Shown here one piece after another: positions 55,601-63,959 of a stretch of DNA of 64,000 bases (within the stretch, counting starts at the first letter, position 1; every line of letters begins with the position of its first letter). The notes under the pieces were generated by a model. It was not told the origin of the DNA. It was given only the letters and a program-made list of their open reading frames with translations, and ran no database searches. The stretch spans positions 868,001 to 932,000 of the forward strand of contig NZ_CP154879.1 in assembly GCF_039614765.1 (NCBI RefSeq), given 5' to 3'. The DNA is from Castellaniella sp. MT123. Lineage in GTDB: Bacteria > Pseudomonadota > Gammaproteobacteria > Burkholderiales > Burkholderiaceae_B. A program made the translations under genes and the position numbers.

Positions 55601-55782
55601 ACGCTGGTGGAGACTTCCGAGGCCGAGGCCCCCGGATACGTGGCGTTGACGTTGACCGACGGCGGCGCCACCTGAGGATACTGCGACACCGCCATGTTCG
55701 GAATGGCCATAGCGCCGGCCAGAGCGATGGCCAGCGCCACCACCCAGGCAAAGATCGGTCGGTCGATGAAAAACAGGGGCAT
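52615..55782 (-). CDS. mexB: RND efflux pump inner membrane transporter (MexB/AcrB family)
   Basis: Proton-driven multidrug exporter, 1055 residues, HAE1 family. Start MPLFFIDRPIFAWVVALAIALAG; 12 membrane segments in two halves; the proton-relay region FAMVLAIGILVDDAIVVVENVERIM with the paired Asp; FLPLAFMSGSVGVIYRQFS; and GLAAKNAILIVEFA in the second half. Porter and docking domains occupy the two large periplasmic loops. Substrates cannot be told from sequence. Confidence 0.97.
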   Translation of the reverse strand: MPLFFIDRPIFAWVVALAIALAGAMAIPNMAVSQYPQVAPPSVNVNATYPGASASEVSTSVSSIIENELNGAKGLLYYESVSDSNGQAQITVTFEPGTNPDLAQVDVQNRLSNVTAKLPAAVVQQGLKVSQSNSSFLMVVTLSSKDGSLNQTALADYITRNIQNPMSRVKGVGKFQLFAAPRAMRVWVDPQKLVGYGLSMAQVNQAIAAQNLVISGGILGSPPNPQSQRVAAPLIVNGQLKTPEEFGDIVLRANPDGSSVRIRDVARVELGSDNYQFGARLNGKPTAAFALSLTPTANALETAKLAKARMAELSKFFPDNITYQIPYDTSPYVDVSIQQVVHTLFEAMVLVFVVMFIFLQNVRYTLIPALVVPVAILGAFAVMLALGFSINVLTMFAMVLAIGILVDDAIVVVENVERIMAEEGLPPREATKKAMPQISGAIVGMTLVLTTVFLPLAFMSGSVGVIYRQFSVAMAVSILFSAFLALSFTPALCATILKPIPKGHQEAKRGFFGWFNRFFHRGTQRYTGWVGRSLKRSLRMMLVFALLVVVMGWMYARLPSSFLPDEDQGYVIANIELPSGATSSRTMDIIQKVEHYFMNLPQVANVIAVQGFSFNGNGLNAAIVFVPLKDFSQRKAPGDAAQAISGAAMGKLLFGLPDSMVIAITPPAISSLGNASGFDLRLEDRGGVGHTALQAAAQQLLGMAAQSPILAQTRITGLGAGPQLRIQIDRAKAAALGVDFSEAANLISTAIGSAYVGKFTNQGWVQNIWVQADQAERMNPDDILRLNAVNAQGGMVPLSSFVSVSWSSGPVQVVRYNGYESIRISGSAAPGYSTGQAMTEMERLVAQLPGGLGYEWTGLSYQEIQAGSQSLILMGLSVLVIFMVLAALYESWAIPLSVMLAVPLGMLGAVLLSSLMGKSNDVYFQVGMVTVIGLAAKNAILIVEFAKDLYASGAGLKEAAIEGARLRFRPILMTSFAFILGVVPLVLANGAGAASQNAVGLGVMGGMLAATPLAVIFVPTFFVVILKLFKTKPKLLGHQAAHIPAVDESSMGDRT

Positions 55783-55826
55783 GAGAGTTCGCCTGTAAAC
55801 CGGAGAAGAATCGAAGGAACCGGCGA

Positions 55827-57101
55827 TCAGCCGGCCTTCGCCTGGGATGAGCCGCCTGCCTCAGGCTTTTGGCCCGAGGATTTTTCGGCTGGCGCGGCCT
55901 GCCCCGCCGGGCCTGCGGCCGCAGGCTGGGCGCCGGGGTGCGCGCCCGTCGGCTCGCCCGCCTTCCAGGGCATGGGCTGGACCGGCGCGCCCGGACGGAT
56001 CTTCTGGAAACCCTCGACCACGACCTGATCGCCCGCCTTCACGCCTTGATAGACGATATAGCCCTGCCCGGAACGCGGACCGACCTTGATGGGAGTGAAA
56101 GCCGCCTTGCCATCCTGCACCAGCACCACGGTATTGTTGCCGTCCGCGGTGCGCTGAACCGCCTGTTCCGGCACGACCAGAGCCTGCGGATCCACGCCCT
56201 GCGCCAGGCGCACACGGACATAGAGCCCCGGCAGCAGGATCTGCTCTGGATTGGGAAACAGTGCCCGCAGATTGACTTGACCGGTGCCGGGGTCCACCGC
56301 GATACCCGAGAACAGCAGCTTGCCCGGATGCCGGTAGACGCTGCCGTCTTCCAGCAGCACGTCGGCCCGGGTATTGCCTTCGGCGTCCGGCTTCACGATG
56401 CCGTCGGCGATCTGCCGCCGCAACGCGGCAATCTGCGCCACCGGCTGGGTGATGTCGACATAGACCTCGTTGAATCGATGGACGGTGGCCAGGGGGGTCG
56501 CCGAGGTGGCGCTGACCAGCGCCCCGACGGTCACGAGGGATTTGCCGATCTGCCCGTCGATGGGCGATGTGACGCGGGTATAGCCCAGATTGATCTCGGC
56601 GGCTTCCAGGGCGGCTTTGGCTGCGGCGACGGTCGCGTCGGTCTGCCGGGCCTGGGCGACGGCGTTGTCGTAGTCCTGCTGGCTGACGGCATGCTGCTTG
56701 ATCAGCGCGGCAAAACGCTGTGCCTGCAGTTTCGCCGTCAGTGCGGCGGCCTGCGCGTTCTTCAGCTGGGCGGCGGCCTGATCACGGGCGGCCCGATAGG
56801 GTGCCGGATCGATTGTGTACAACAGCTGACCGGATTTGACCCGGCCGCCCTGCTCGAACTCGATCGACTGGACAATGCCGTTGACCCGCGCGTGGATCTC
56901 GGCGTCCTCGATCGCGGCGACGCGGCCTGGAAGTTCCGTGTTCACCGTGGCGGACTGAGGCTGGATCTGGACGACACTGACAGGCACCTTCATGCCCTGC
57001 ATACCCTGCTGAGGTTTCTCGCTGCAAGCTGCCAGTAACAACAGCAGCCCCATCGCCATCGGTGTCAAAATCCGACGCGCGGGCAGTCGCGAAAAGGCCA
57101 T
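55827..57101 (-). CDS. mexA: RND efflux periplasmic adaptor (MexA/AcrA family)
   Basis: Membrane-fusion lipoprotein, 424 residues. Lipobox LLLLAACS (Cys26); lipoyl half-motifs flanking a coiled-coil hairpin (about 95-165); ITSPIDGQIGKSLVTVGALV (here VTSPIDGQIG) and the beta-barrel/membrane-proximal domains. The C-terminal 50 residues are an Ala/Gly/Pro-rich low-complexity tail. First gene of the pump operon; no TetR or MarR regulator is adjacent on either side. Confidence 0.96.
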   Translation of the reverse strand: MAFSRLPARRILTPMAMGLLLLLAACSEKPQQGMQGMKVPVSVVQIQPQSATVNTELPGRVAAIEDAEIHARVNGIVQSIEFEQGGRVKSGQLLYTIDPAPYRAARDQAAAQLKNAQAAALTAKLQAQRFAALIKQHAVSQQDYDNAVAQARQTDATVAAAKAALEAAEINLGYTRVTSPIDGQIGKSLVTVGALVSATSATPLATVHRFNEVYVDITQPVAQIAALRRQIADGIVKPDAEGNTRADVLLEDGSVYRHPGKLLFSGIAVDPGTGQVNLRALFPNPEQILLPGLYVRVRLAQGVDPQALVVPEQAVQRTADGNNTVVLVQDGKAAFTPIKVGPRSGQGYIVYQGVKAGDQVVVEGFQKIRPGAPVQPMPWKAGEPTGAHPGAQPAAAGPAGQAAPAEKSSGQKPEAGGSSQAKAG

Positions 57102-57290
57102 GTGAAAGCTCCAGAAATCTTGGTTTCGTTTGAAAAATGTCGTGCCAAATCAGCACCGGCAATACCGCTGATACCACCAGCGTCCACCAGCCAGGATCCC
57201 TCGGAGTATAAGTGGAAAACCCTGATGACCTGTGGGGGAAATGTTCAAGACGCGCTGGCGCACCGTATTCATATTCGTAAAAAAACAATC
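57102..57290. other. Spacer with presumed mexAB-oprM promoter
   Basis: Spacer of 189 bases, more AT-rich than its flanks near 57120-57150 and 57265-57295. It should hold the promoter of the pump operon. I found no clear operator palindrome, terminator with a T run, or gene. Confidence 0.35.
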
Positions 57291-58085
57291 TCAACCGAGA
57301 AGCAACGTATCGTCGGCAAGTTCCTCGCCGCGCACGCGCTCGAACATGGCCAGCAAGTCGGGCACGTCCAGTCCCTGGCGGGCTTCCCCCTGGACATCGA
57401 GCACCACCCGCCCCTGGTGCAGCATTACGGTGCGGTCACCCACGTCCAGCGCCTGACGCATGCTGTGCGTGACCATCATCGTGGTCAGGCCCTGTTCGGC
57501 CACGATCCGGGCGGTGAGTTCCAGCACGAACTGGGCGGTACGGGGATCGAGGGCGGCCGTGTGTTCATCCAGCAGCAGGATACGCGAAGGCCGCAAGGCG
57601 GCCATCAGCAGACTGACCGCCTGACGCTGCCCACCGGACAGCAGGCCGATCCGGTCGGTCAGGCGATTTTCCAGCCCCAGCCCCAGCGCGACCAGGCGTT
57701 CGCGAAACAATACGCGCATTTCCTCGCGCACGGCACGGCGCAGGCTGCGGAACTGCCCCCGCCCCAGCGCCAGCGACATATTTTCTTCGATGGTCAGGTT
57801 TTCGCAGGTGCCGGCCATCGGATCCTGAAACACCCGGGCGACCTTGCGTGCCCGATCCCAGACGGGTTGTCGGGTGACGTCCTCGCCGTCGATCAGGATG
57901 ACTCCGCTGTCGACCGTCTGCTCGCCGGAGATGGCGTTTAGGAAGGTGGATTTGCCCGCCCCATTGGATCCGATCACGGTGACGAACTGGCCGGCCGGAA
58001 TATCCAGCGACATGCCGCGCAAGGCCTGGGTCTCGATCGGGGTGCCCGGATTGAAGGTGAGTTGCAGATTCTGTGCGCTCAGCAT
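57291..58085 (-). CDS. ABC transporter ATP-binding protein (TrpZ-like)
   Basis: ATPase subunit, 264 residues: Walker A GSNGAGKST (39-47), Q-loop RVFQDPMAGT, signature LSGGQRQAVSLLMA, Walker B RILLLDEHTAALDP, switch His in VTHSM. The EHTAALDP variant of Walker B is typical of importers working with TrpX-type binding proteins. Follows its permease gene by three bases. Likely imports tryptophan or another aromatic compound, judged from family and the nearby trpF. Confidence 0.93.
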   Translation of the reverse strand: MLSAQNLQLTFNPGTPIETQALRGMSLDIPAGQFVTVIGSNGAGKSTFLNAISGEQTVDSGVILIDGEDVTRQPVWDRARKVARVFQDPMAGTCENLTIEENMSLALGRGQFRSLRRAVREEMRVLFRERLVALGLGLENRLTDRIGLLSGGQRQAVSLLMAALRPSRILLLDEHTAALDPRTAQFVLELTARIVAEQGLTTMMVTHSMRQALDVGDRTVMLHQGRVVLDVQGEARQGLDVPDLLAMFERVRGEELADDTLLLG

Positions 58086-58088
58086 GGC

Positions 58089-58976
58089 TCAGGCCCTCTT
58101 TTTCAGCAAACGCTGTTTGACCAGCGGGATGACCAGCGCCACCGTGACGAGCACGGCCGTCACCAGGTTCAGGTCCTGGGCCTTCAGCCCCACGAAATCC
58201 GCGTTCAGCGCCAGCGCAATGAAGAAACGGTACAAGACCGCACCAATCACCACGGCCAGCGTGGCGAGCATGAGGCGTCGGGTCGGCAGGATCGACTCGC
58301 CGATGATGACGGCGGCCAGACCGATCACAATCGTACCGATCCCCATCGAGATATCGGCCCCGCCCTGGGATTGGGCGAATAGCGCCCCCGCCAGGCCGCA
58401 CAGGGCGTTGGAGATTGCCATGCCCAGCAGGATCATGCGTCCCGTGTGGATGCCTTGGGACCGCGCCATGCGGGGGTTGGACCCTGTCGAGCGCATCGCC
58501 AGGCCCACCTGCGTGGCGAAGAACCAGTCCAGCAGCAATTTGACTGCGACGACCAGCGCCAGCAGGATCAGGGGCCTCGCGATGTAGTCCTCCATCCCGG
58601 CGGGCTGCAGCTGGGTGAACACGGTGGGGTCGGTGATCAGAGGCACGTTCGGCGCACTCATGACGCGCAGGTTGATGGAATACAGCGCGATCATCACCAG
58701 AATGCTGGCCAGCAGGTCCATGATCTTGAGGCTGACGTTGAGCCAGCCGGTAATCACACCCGCCAGGCCAGCCGCGAGGGTGGCCGCCAGTGTCGCCAGG
58801 AACGGATCCACCCCATGATGAATCAGGATGGCCGCCGTGGCGCCACCCAGGGGAAAGCTGCCATCGACGGTCAGATCGGGGAAATTCAGCACCCGAAAGG
58901 AGATGAGGACGCCCAGCGCGACCAGACCGAAGATCAGCCCGATCTCGAGCGCTCCCCACATGGAATAAATGGACAT
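58089..58976 (-). CDS. ABC transporter permease (TrpY-like)
   Basis: Inner-membrane permease, 295 residues, eight to nine membrane segments, branched-chain/sugar permease superfamily. The start MWGALEIGLIFGLVALGVLISFRVLNFPDLTVDGSFPLG is characteristic of permeases paired with ABC_sub_bind proteins. Located between the binding-protein and ATPase genes on the same strand. Confidence 0.92.
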   Translation of the reverse strand: MSIYSMWGALEIGLIFGLVALGVLISFRVLNFPDLTVDGSFPLGGATAAILIHHGVDPFLATLAATLAAGLAGVITGWLNVSLKIMDLLASILVMIALYSINLRVMSAPNVPLITDPTVFTQLQPAGMEDYIARPLILLALVVAVKLLLDWFFATQVGLAMRSTGSNPRMARSQGIHTGRMILLGMAISNALCGLAGALFAQSQGGADISMGIGTIVIGLAAVIIGESILPTRRLMLATLAVVIGAVLYRFFIALALNADFVGLKAQDLNLVTAVLVTVALVIPLVKQRLLKKRA

Positions 58977-59114
58977 GAAAATCCCTGTGATACGTAAAGC
59001 CGCCAGCCCGGATAAGGATCAGGCCGCCAAGGCGGCCCGCAAGCGGGGAATCCGGCGTTCAGGCCGTCCGGCCGCCGCCCGGTGGAATGTGGCGGACCCG
59101 GCGCAACCGGCTGC

Positions 59115-60086
59115 TTACTGAATGACCTTGGCCGCCGATTTGACCAGGGTGTCGGACAGCGTCACGCCCTGCTTTTTGGCTGCCGACAGGTTCACGTAGA
59201 GTTCCTGTTTGGCGCTGGTTTCCGAGGCGATATCGCCCGGTTTCTCGCCCTTCAGGATGCGCACGACGAGCGCCCCGGTCTGCAGGCCCAGGTCATGATA
59301 ATTGACGCCCATGGCGGCAACCGCGCCGCGCTTGACGCTGTCGGTATCGGAGGCGACCAGCGGGATTTTTGCCGAGTCCCCGACCTTCACCAGCGATTCG
59401 TAGGCCGACACCACGTTGTTGTCGGTATTGGTGTAGATGACGTCGACCTTGCCCACCAGGCTGCGGGCCGCCGCGCCGACATCCACTGTGCGGGCGGCTG
59501 TCGCCTCGATCAGGCTCATGCCGGATTTCGGCAGCAATTCACGCAGCTGTTTGACCACAACCACGGAATTGGCCTCGCCCGGGTTGTAGACCATGCCGAC
59601 CTTTTTTGCGTTGGGCACGACCTTTTTGATGAGATCGATCTGCTTGTCCAGCGACAGCGCGTCGGACACGCCGGTCACGTTGATGCCGGAAGGACCCCAG
59701 GAAGGCACGAGCTGGGCGGCGACGGGATCGGTGACCGCCGAATAGACCACCGGGATGTTCTTCGTCGCGGCCACCACAGCCTGGGCGGACGGCGTGGCGA
59801 TCGCCACGATTACGTCGGGCTTGTCGCCCACGAACTTGCGGGCGATCTGGGCAGCGATCGCGGTGTTGCCCTGCGCGGTCTGGAACTGCCATTTGAGACC
59901 CTTGGCCTCTGTGTAGCCAGCCTTCTTGAGGGCCTCGTGCACACCATCCTTCACGGAATCCAGGGCGGGATGTTCGACGATGGAAGTCACCGCCACTGAC
60001 TGAGCCTGGGCCTGTGACGCTGCCAGCGCGCCCACCAGGGCCGCTGCACCGGCGAGCTGACGAAGGATGGATTGCGGATTCTTCAT
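59115..60086 (-). CDS. ABC transporter substrate-binding protein (TrpX family)
   Basis: Periplasmic binding protein, 323 residues, PF04392-type. Signal peptide with cleavage near SQAQA-QS (about residue 29). The mature start SVAVTSIVEHPALDSVKDGVHEALKKAG and the ITQPVAQxxV-like segment SAVTDPVAAQLVPSW are family hallmarks. Relatives bind tryptophan, tyrosine or other small hydrophobic ligands. First gene of the importer; trpF ends 55 bases upstream. Confidence 0.92.
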   Translation of the reverse strand: MKNPQSILRQLAGAAALVGALAASQAQAQSVAVTSIVEHPALDSVKDGVHEALKKAGYTEAKGLKWQFQTAQGNTAIAAQIARKFVGDKPDVIVAIATPSAQAVVAATKNIPVVYSAVTDPVAAQLVPSWGPSGINVTGVSDALSLDKQIDLIKKVVPNAKKVGMVYNPGEANSVVVVKQLRELLPKSGMSLIEATAARTVDVGAAARSLVGKVDVIYTNTDNNVVSAYESLVKVGDSAKIPLVASDTDSVKRGAVAAMGVNYHDLGLQTGALVVRILKGEKPGDIASETSAKQELYVNLSAAKKQGVTLSDTLVKSAAKVIQ

Positions 60087-60108
60087 ATGAGGTTCCTATC
60101 GGATTATT

Positions 60109-60133
60109 CCGCAGGGATGGGTCCCTGATGCGG
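60109..60133 (-). terminator. Hairpin between trpF and the binding-protein gene
   Basis: Inverted repeat CCGCAGGGA (60109-60117) and TCCCTG-ATG-CGG (60122-60133) with one small bulge. On the minus strand it is followed by AATAATCC, not a T run. It may attenuate read-through from trpF or shape the leader of the binding-protein mRNA. Confidence 0.35.
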
Positions 60134-60141
60134 CAATCATT

Positions 60142-60804
60142 TTACGACAGCCGATCGGCCACGCGTACGGCGTGCATGAAGTCGCGGATCCGGGTCGCGT
60201 CCTTGATCCCCGGCGCGGACTCCACACCGCTGCTGACGTCGACGGCAAACGGATGCCAGTCCGCGATCCCTTGCCCCACACAATCCGCGTTCAGCCCCCC
60301 TGACAGCACCAGCGCCGGCGCAGCGGCGCCCCGGGGAACGGCGGCCAGCAAGGCGGGGTCGAAGCGGCTGCCGCTGCCGCCATACCCGGGACTGAAACTG
60401 TCGAAGAGCCAGCCGCTGGCCCGCTGATAATCCTGACAGCGCGCCGCCAGCCCTTCCGGCGTGTCCAGCCCGGGTGCGCCGACGCGAAAAGCCTTCAGGT
60501 AGCGCACGCCGAACTGTTCGCAAAACGCGGGCGATTCCTCGCCATGGAACTGCAGCAGGTCGGGACGCACGACATCCAGCACGCGCGCCACATCCTGCTC
60601 AGCCGGATTGACGAACAGGACGACAGCGGACACGAATGCCGGCACCTGGGCGCGCAAGGCCGCCGCTTGTTCCAGGGTGAGGACCCGGCGGCTGGCCGGG
60701 TAGAACACCAGGCCGATGGCGTCGGCGCCCGCTGCGACGGCAGCCTGCAAATCCTGCGGCCGCGTCAGGCCGCAGATTTTGACGCGCGTGCGGGCGGCGG
60801 TCAT
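60142..60804 (-). CDS. trpF: Phosphoribosylanthranilate isomerase
   Basis: Third step of tryptophan synthesis, a TIM barrel of 220 residues. RVKICGLTRPQDL (7-19, catalytic Cys11 in KICG), ADAIGLVFYPASRR, the conserved QFHGEES and VSSGVESAPGIKD (catalytic Asp in the VDVSSGVE region) are present. Its ATG overlaps the dctM stop. trpB and trpA, which often follow, are not here; an ABC importer takes their place. Confidence 0.97.
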   Translation of the reverse strand: MTAARTRVKICGLTRPQDLQAAVAAGADAIGLVFYPASRRVLTLEQAAALRAQVPAFVSAVVLFVNPAEQDVARVLDVVRPDLLQFHGEESPAFCEQFGVRYLKAFRVGAPGLDTPEGLAARCQDYQRASGWLFDSFSPGYGGSGSRFDPALLAAVPRGAAAPALVLSGGLNADCVGQGIADWHPFAVDVSSGVESAPGIKDATRIRDFMHAVRVADRLS

Positions 60805-62474
60805 TGGAACGCCCCCGAGCCCTCGCCCGAGCCATACGTATCCTGGCCATAGGCGCTATCCTGCCCAAACTGGATCGAGTCCGGATTGACGACCGGGCCA
60901 CTGCTCTTGTAGTGCGTCACCATGCCCGGGAAGGCCAGCACCGAGATCACCATCAGGATCTGGATGATGATGAAGGGAATCGATCCCCAGTAGATCTGGG
61001 ACGTGGTGACCTTGGCGATCAGTTTGCCCGTGAGACGATCGCGGTAGTCTTCCTTGGGGGCGACCGACCGCAGATAGAACAGGGCGAAACCAAAGGGCGG
61101 GTGGACGAAAGAGGTCTGCATATTGACGGCCAGCAGCACGCCAAACCAGATCAGGTCGATGCCCATTTTGTCGGCCACCGGCCCCAGCAGCGGCACGATG
61201 ATGAAGGCCAGCTCGAAGAAGTCCAGGAAGAAAGCCAGGAAGAAAGTGATCAGGCTGACCACGACCAGAAAGCCGAGCTCGCCGCCGGGAATGTGCAGCA
61301 GCAGTTGCTCGACCCAGAGGTCGCCATTGATGCCCCGGAAGCTGAGGCTGAACACGGTGGATCCGACCAGGATGAAGATCACGAAACAGGTCAGGCGAGC
61401 CGTGCTTTCCATGGCCTGACGCAGCTGCGACGCGGAAAAACGCCGCCGCGACACCGCCATGATCAGGGCGCCGACCGCACCCATGGCGCCGCCTTCCGTG
61501 GGCGTGGCCACGCCGATGAAGATCGTGCCCAGCACCAGGAAGATCAGGGCCAGCGGCGGGATCATCACGAACACGACCTGCTCGGCCAGAGACGAGAGCC
61601 AATGCAGGCGCAGCAGACGGTTGCCCAAGGCCATGGCCAGCGCGCAGGCGCCCCAGATCAGCAGAATGAGGACGACCCGCTCATCCACCGGAATGTCGGT
61701 GTGCGAACGGAAGTAATAGGCGGAGCCCCAATACGCAGCCGCTGCGGCAATCACCGTCAGTACCAGCAGGGAACGCAGGCCGCGCCGGCCATGGGCATCG
61801 ACCTCGCCCCGCGCTTCGGGCGGCAGCGCGGGAACCTGGCTGGGACGAAAGAACGCCACCAGAAAGACATAAGCCATGTAGGCGCCGGCCAGCAGCAGGC
61901 CCGGCAGCATGGCGCCCCGATACATGTCGCCGATGGAACGCCCCAGCTGGTCGGCCAGCACGATGAGCACCAGGGACGGCGGAATGATCTGCGACAGGGT
62001 GCCGGAAGCGGCGATAACGCCCGAGGCCAGCCGGCGGTCGTAGCCGTACCGCAGCATGATCGGCAGCGATATCAGCCCCATCGAGATGACCGAGGCGGAC
62101 ACGACGCCGGTCGTGGCCGCCAGCAGCGCACCCACAAAAATGACGGCAATCGCCAGGCCGCCGCGCAACGGCCCGAAGAGCCGCCCGATCGTGTCGAGCA
62201 GATCCTCGGCCATCCCCGATCGCTCAAGGATCAGACCCATGAAGGTGAAAAACGGCACGGCCAGCAGGCTGTCGTTGCTGACGATACCGAAGATCCGCTG
62301 TGGCAATGCCTGGAACAGCAGCGGGCTCATCAGATTCAGATCGACGGCCACCAGGCCGTAGAGCACCCCGGTCGCCGCCAGGGAAAACGCCACTGGAAAC
62401 CCCAGCAACAGGAACACGATCAGGTTGAAGAACATGATCGGGGCGAGATTGCCGACGAGAAACTCCATGTTCAA
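60801..62474 (-). CDS. dctM: TRAP transporter large permease (DctM)
   Basis: Sodium-coupled importer subunit, 557 residues with about 13-14 membrane segments. Core DctM patterns are GLILERSGMAEDLLDTIGRL...GLAIAVIFVGALLAATTGVVSASVISMGLISLP, ASGTLSQIIPPSLVLIVLAD, GTIFIGVATPTEGGAMGAVGAL and NMQTSFVHPPFGFALFYLR. It exceeds the usual 425-430 residues through a mid-protein insertion of about 100 residues (about 195-300, with extra membrane segments) and a Gly/Ser/Gln-rich tail (SIQFGQDSAYGQDTYGSGEG). Such large DctM forms occur in the mannitol/chloroaromatic-type subgroup. Substrate unknown. Confidence 0.93.
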   Translation of the reverse strand: MNMEFLVGNLAPIMFFNLIVFLLLGFPVAFSLAATGVLYGLVAVDLNLMSPLLFQALPQRIFGIVSNDSLLAVPFFTFMGLILERSGMAEDLLDTIGRLFGPLRGGLAIAVIFVGALLAATTGVVSASVISMGLISLPIMLRYGYDRRLASGVIAASGTLSQIIPPSLVLIVLADQLGRSIGDMYRGAMLPGLLLAGAYMAYVFLVAFFRPSQVPALPPEARGEVDAHGRRGLRSLLVLTVIAAAAAYWGSAYYFRSHTDIPVDERVVLILLIWGACALAMALGNRLLRLHWLSSLAEQVVFVMIPPLALIFLVLGTIFIGVATPTEGGAMGAVGALIMAVSRRRFSASQLRQAMESTARLTCFVIFILVGSTVFSLSFRGINGDLWVEQLLLHIPGGELGFLVVVSLITFFLAFFLDFFELAFIIVPLLGPVADKMGIDLIWFGVLLAVNMQTSFVHPPFGFALFYLRSVAPKEDYRDRLTGKLIAKVTTSQIYWGSIPFIIIQILMVISVLAFPGMVTHYKSSGPVVNPDSIQFGQDSAYGQDTYGSGEGSGAFQ

Positions 62475-63085
62475 CGCCCCGGTTTGGATTCAATGGATTG
62501 GCCCGCCTGCCGCTGAGCCAGGATGTCTTCGACGAGGGCTTCCTCGTCGCTCTTGCCGCTGGAGACCCGCATGGGATTCGCACACGCCCCCCGCAGAAAA
62601 CCGATGCACTTGATCAGATGCGACACCCCCGCCAGGACCAGCAGGGCAAAGCCGACCGGAATCAGCAGCTTGGCCGGCCAGCGGATCAGGCCTTCGGTAT
62701 TCGAGGATAGTTCGTGGGTGATGTACGATTCCCAGAAAAACGGGATCGACAGCCACAGAACCAGACAGGCGGCGGGGAACAAAAAGAACAGAAGACCGAA
62801 GATCTCGATGAAGATCTGCGTGCGCTCGGGCAGCTTTTGCGACAGCACGTCCACCCGGACATGCTCGTTGCGCAGGAATGTGTAGCCGGCCGCCAGCAGG
62901 AAGATGGCGCCAAACAGATACCACTGCAGTTCCAGCCAGGCGTTGGAACTGAGGCTGAACACTTTGCGCATGACTGCATTGCCCGCGCTGATGATGGCGA
63001 CGATCAGCACCAGCCAGGTCACCGCCCGCCCCACCAGGGTATTCAGGGCATCGATCCACCCTGAAAGCTTCAGAAGAATTTTCAT
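62471..63085 (-). CDS. dctQ: TRAP transporter small permease (DctQ)
   Basis: Four-helix membrane subunit, 204 residues, with membrane segments at about 16-36, 48-68, 90-112 and 140-160. WLELQWYLFGAIFLLAAGYTFLRNEHVRVDVL is the DctQ hallmark. Start MKILLKLSGWID at 63085. Its stop overlaps dctM (ATGA). No DctP binding-protein gene is present in the window on either side. Confidence 0.93.
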   Translation of the reverse strand: MKILLKLSGWIDALNTLVGRAVTWLVLIVAIISAGNAVMRKVFSLSSNAWLELQWYLFGAIFLLAAGYTFLRNEHVRVDVLSQKLPERTQIFIEIFGLLFFLFPAACLVLWLSIPFFWESYITHELSSNTEGLIRWPAKLLIPVGFALLVLAGVSHLIKCIGFLRGACANPMRVSSGKSDEEALVEDILAQRQAGQSIESKPGR

Positions 63086-63152
63086 TGCTCGTCCCAGAGA
63101 CAGGAAACACCGGGACACGAGCCTGTCCCGACCGGTAACAAAACGCTCAATT

Positions 63153-63959
63153 TTATCCGATGATGCCGAGGTGGTGGCGCAAGGCCTCGGCGGGCGGGCG
63201 CAGCGGCAGATCGGGCACTCCCGGGTATTCGACATGGGCCAGATACAGGCCGTCGGGCATGAAGGTTGGCGCCGACAGCCGGCGGTTGCGCCGTGCGAGC
63301 AATTCCGCTGCCCAATCCGGTGGACGGCGCCCACGACCGATCATCAGCAGAGTCCCCATGAGATTGCGCACCATATGATGCAGAAAGGCGTTGGCGCGGA
63401 ACTCGAAAATCAGAAAATCGCCCTGACGCACAATGTCCAGAACCTGCAGCGTGCGCACCGGGCTGGCAGCCTGGCACTCCGCAGAGCGGAACGCGCTGAA
63501 GTCGTGTTCTCCGACGAGCAGCGCCGCCGCATCCCGCATGGCCTGATCATCCAGGCGGTCGTGGACCCAGCCTACCCTTCGATATAGGATGGGCGATCGC
63601 ACGGGTGCGCTGCGCAGTACGTAGAAATAGGTGCGCGCCCGGGCGTCGAACCGGGCATGGAAATCCGGCAGAACCGGCCGCGCCCACTGCACGGCCAAGC
63701 TGGAGGGCAACAGGGCGTTGAGCCCCCGCACCCAGGACTCGTCCCGCCGCACCGCGTCGGTGTCCAGATGCACGACCTGCTGCAGGGCATGAACGCCAGC
63801 ATCGGTGCGCCCGGCGCAGATCGTCGCGACCGTTGGGCTGGCCAGAAACCGCGCCAACGCGGCTTCCAGCGTATCCTGCAGCGTGCGTCCGCCCGGCTGC
63901 GTCTGCCAGCCCAGCCAGCCAGCGCCGTCGTAACAGAGCCCCAATGCCATGCGTGCCAC
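63153..63959 (-). CDS. truA: tRNA pseudouridine(38-40) synthase
   Basis: Modifies U38-U40 in the anticodon arm of tRNAs. 268 residues; the catalytic Asp53 is in [10 protein letters not shown], and [27 protein letters not shown] and [15 protein letters not shown] are family signatures. GTG start at 63959 (MARMALGL) preferred over the ATG three codons later because homologues begin with a similar three-residue lead. In many relatives trpF follows directly; here a TRAP transporter intervenes. Confidence 0.96.
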   Translation of the reverse strand: MARMALGLCYDGAGWLGWQTQPGGRTLQDTLEAALARFLASPTVATICAGRTDAGVHALQQVVHLDTDAVRRDESWVRGLNALLPSSLAVQWARPVLPDFHARFDARARTYFYVLRSAPVRSPILYRRVGWVHDRLDDQAMRDAAALLVGEHDFSAFRSAECQAASPVRTLQVLDIVRQGDFLIFEFRANAFLHHMVRNLMGTLLMIGRGRRPPDWAAELLARRNRRLSAPTFMPDGLYLAHVEYPGVPDLPLRPPAEALRHHLGIIG

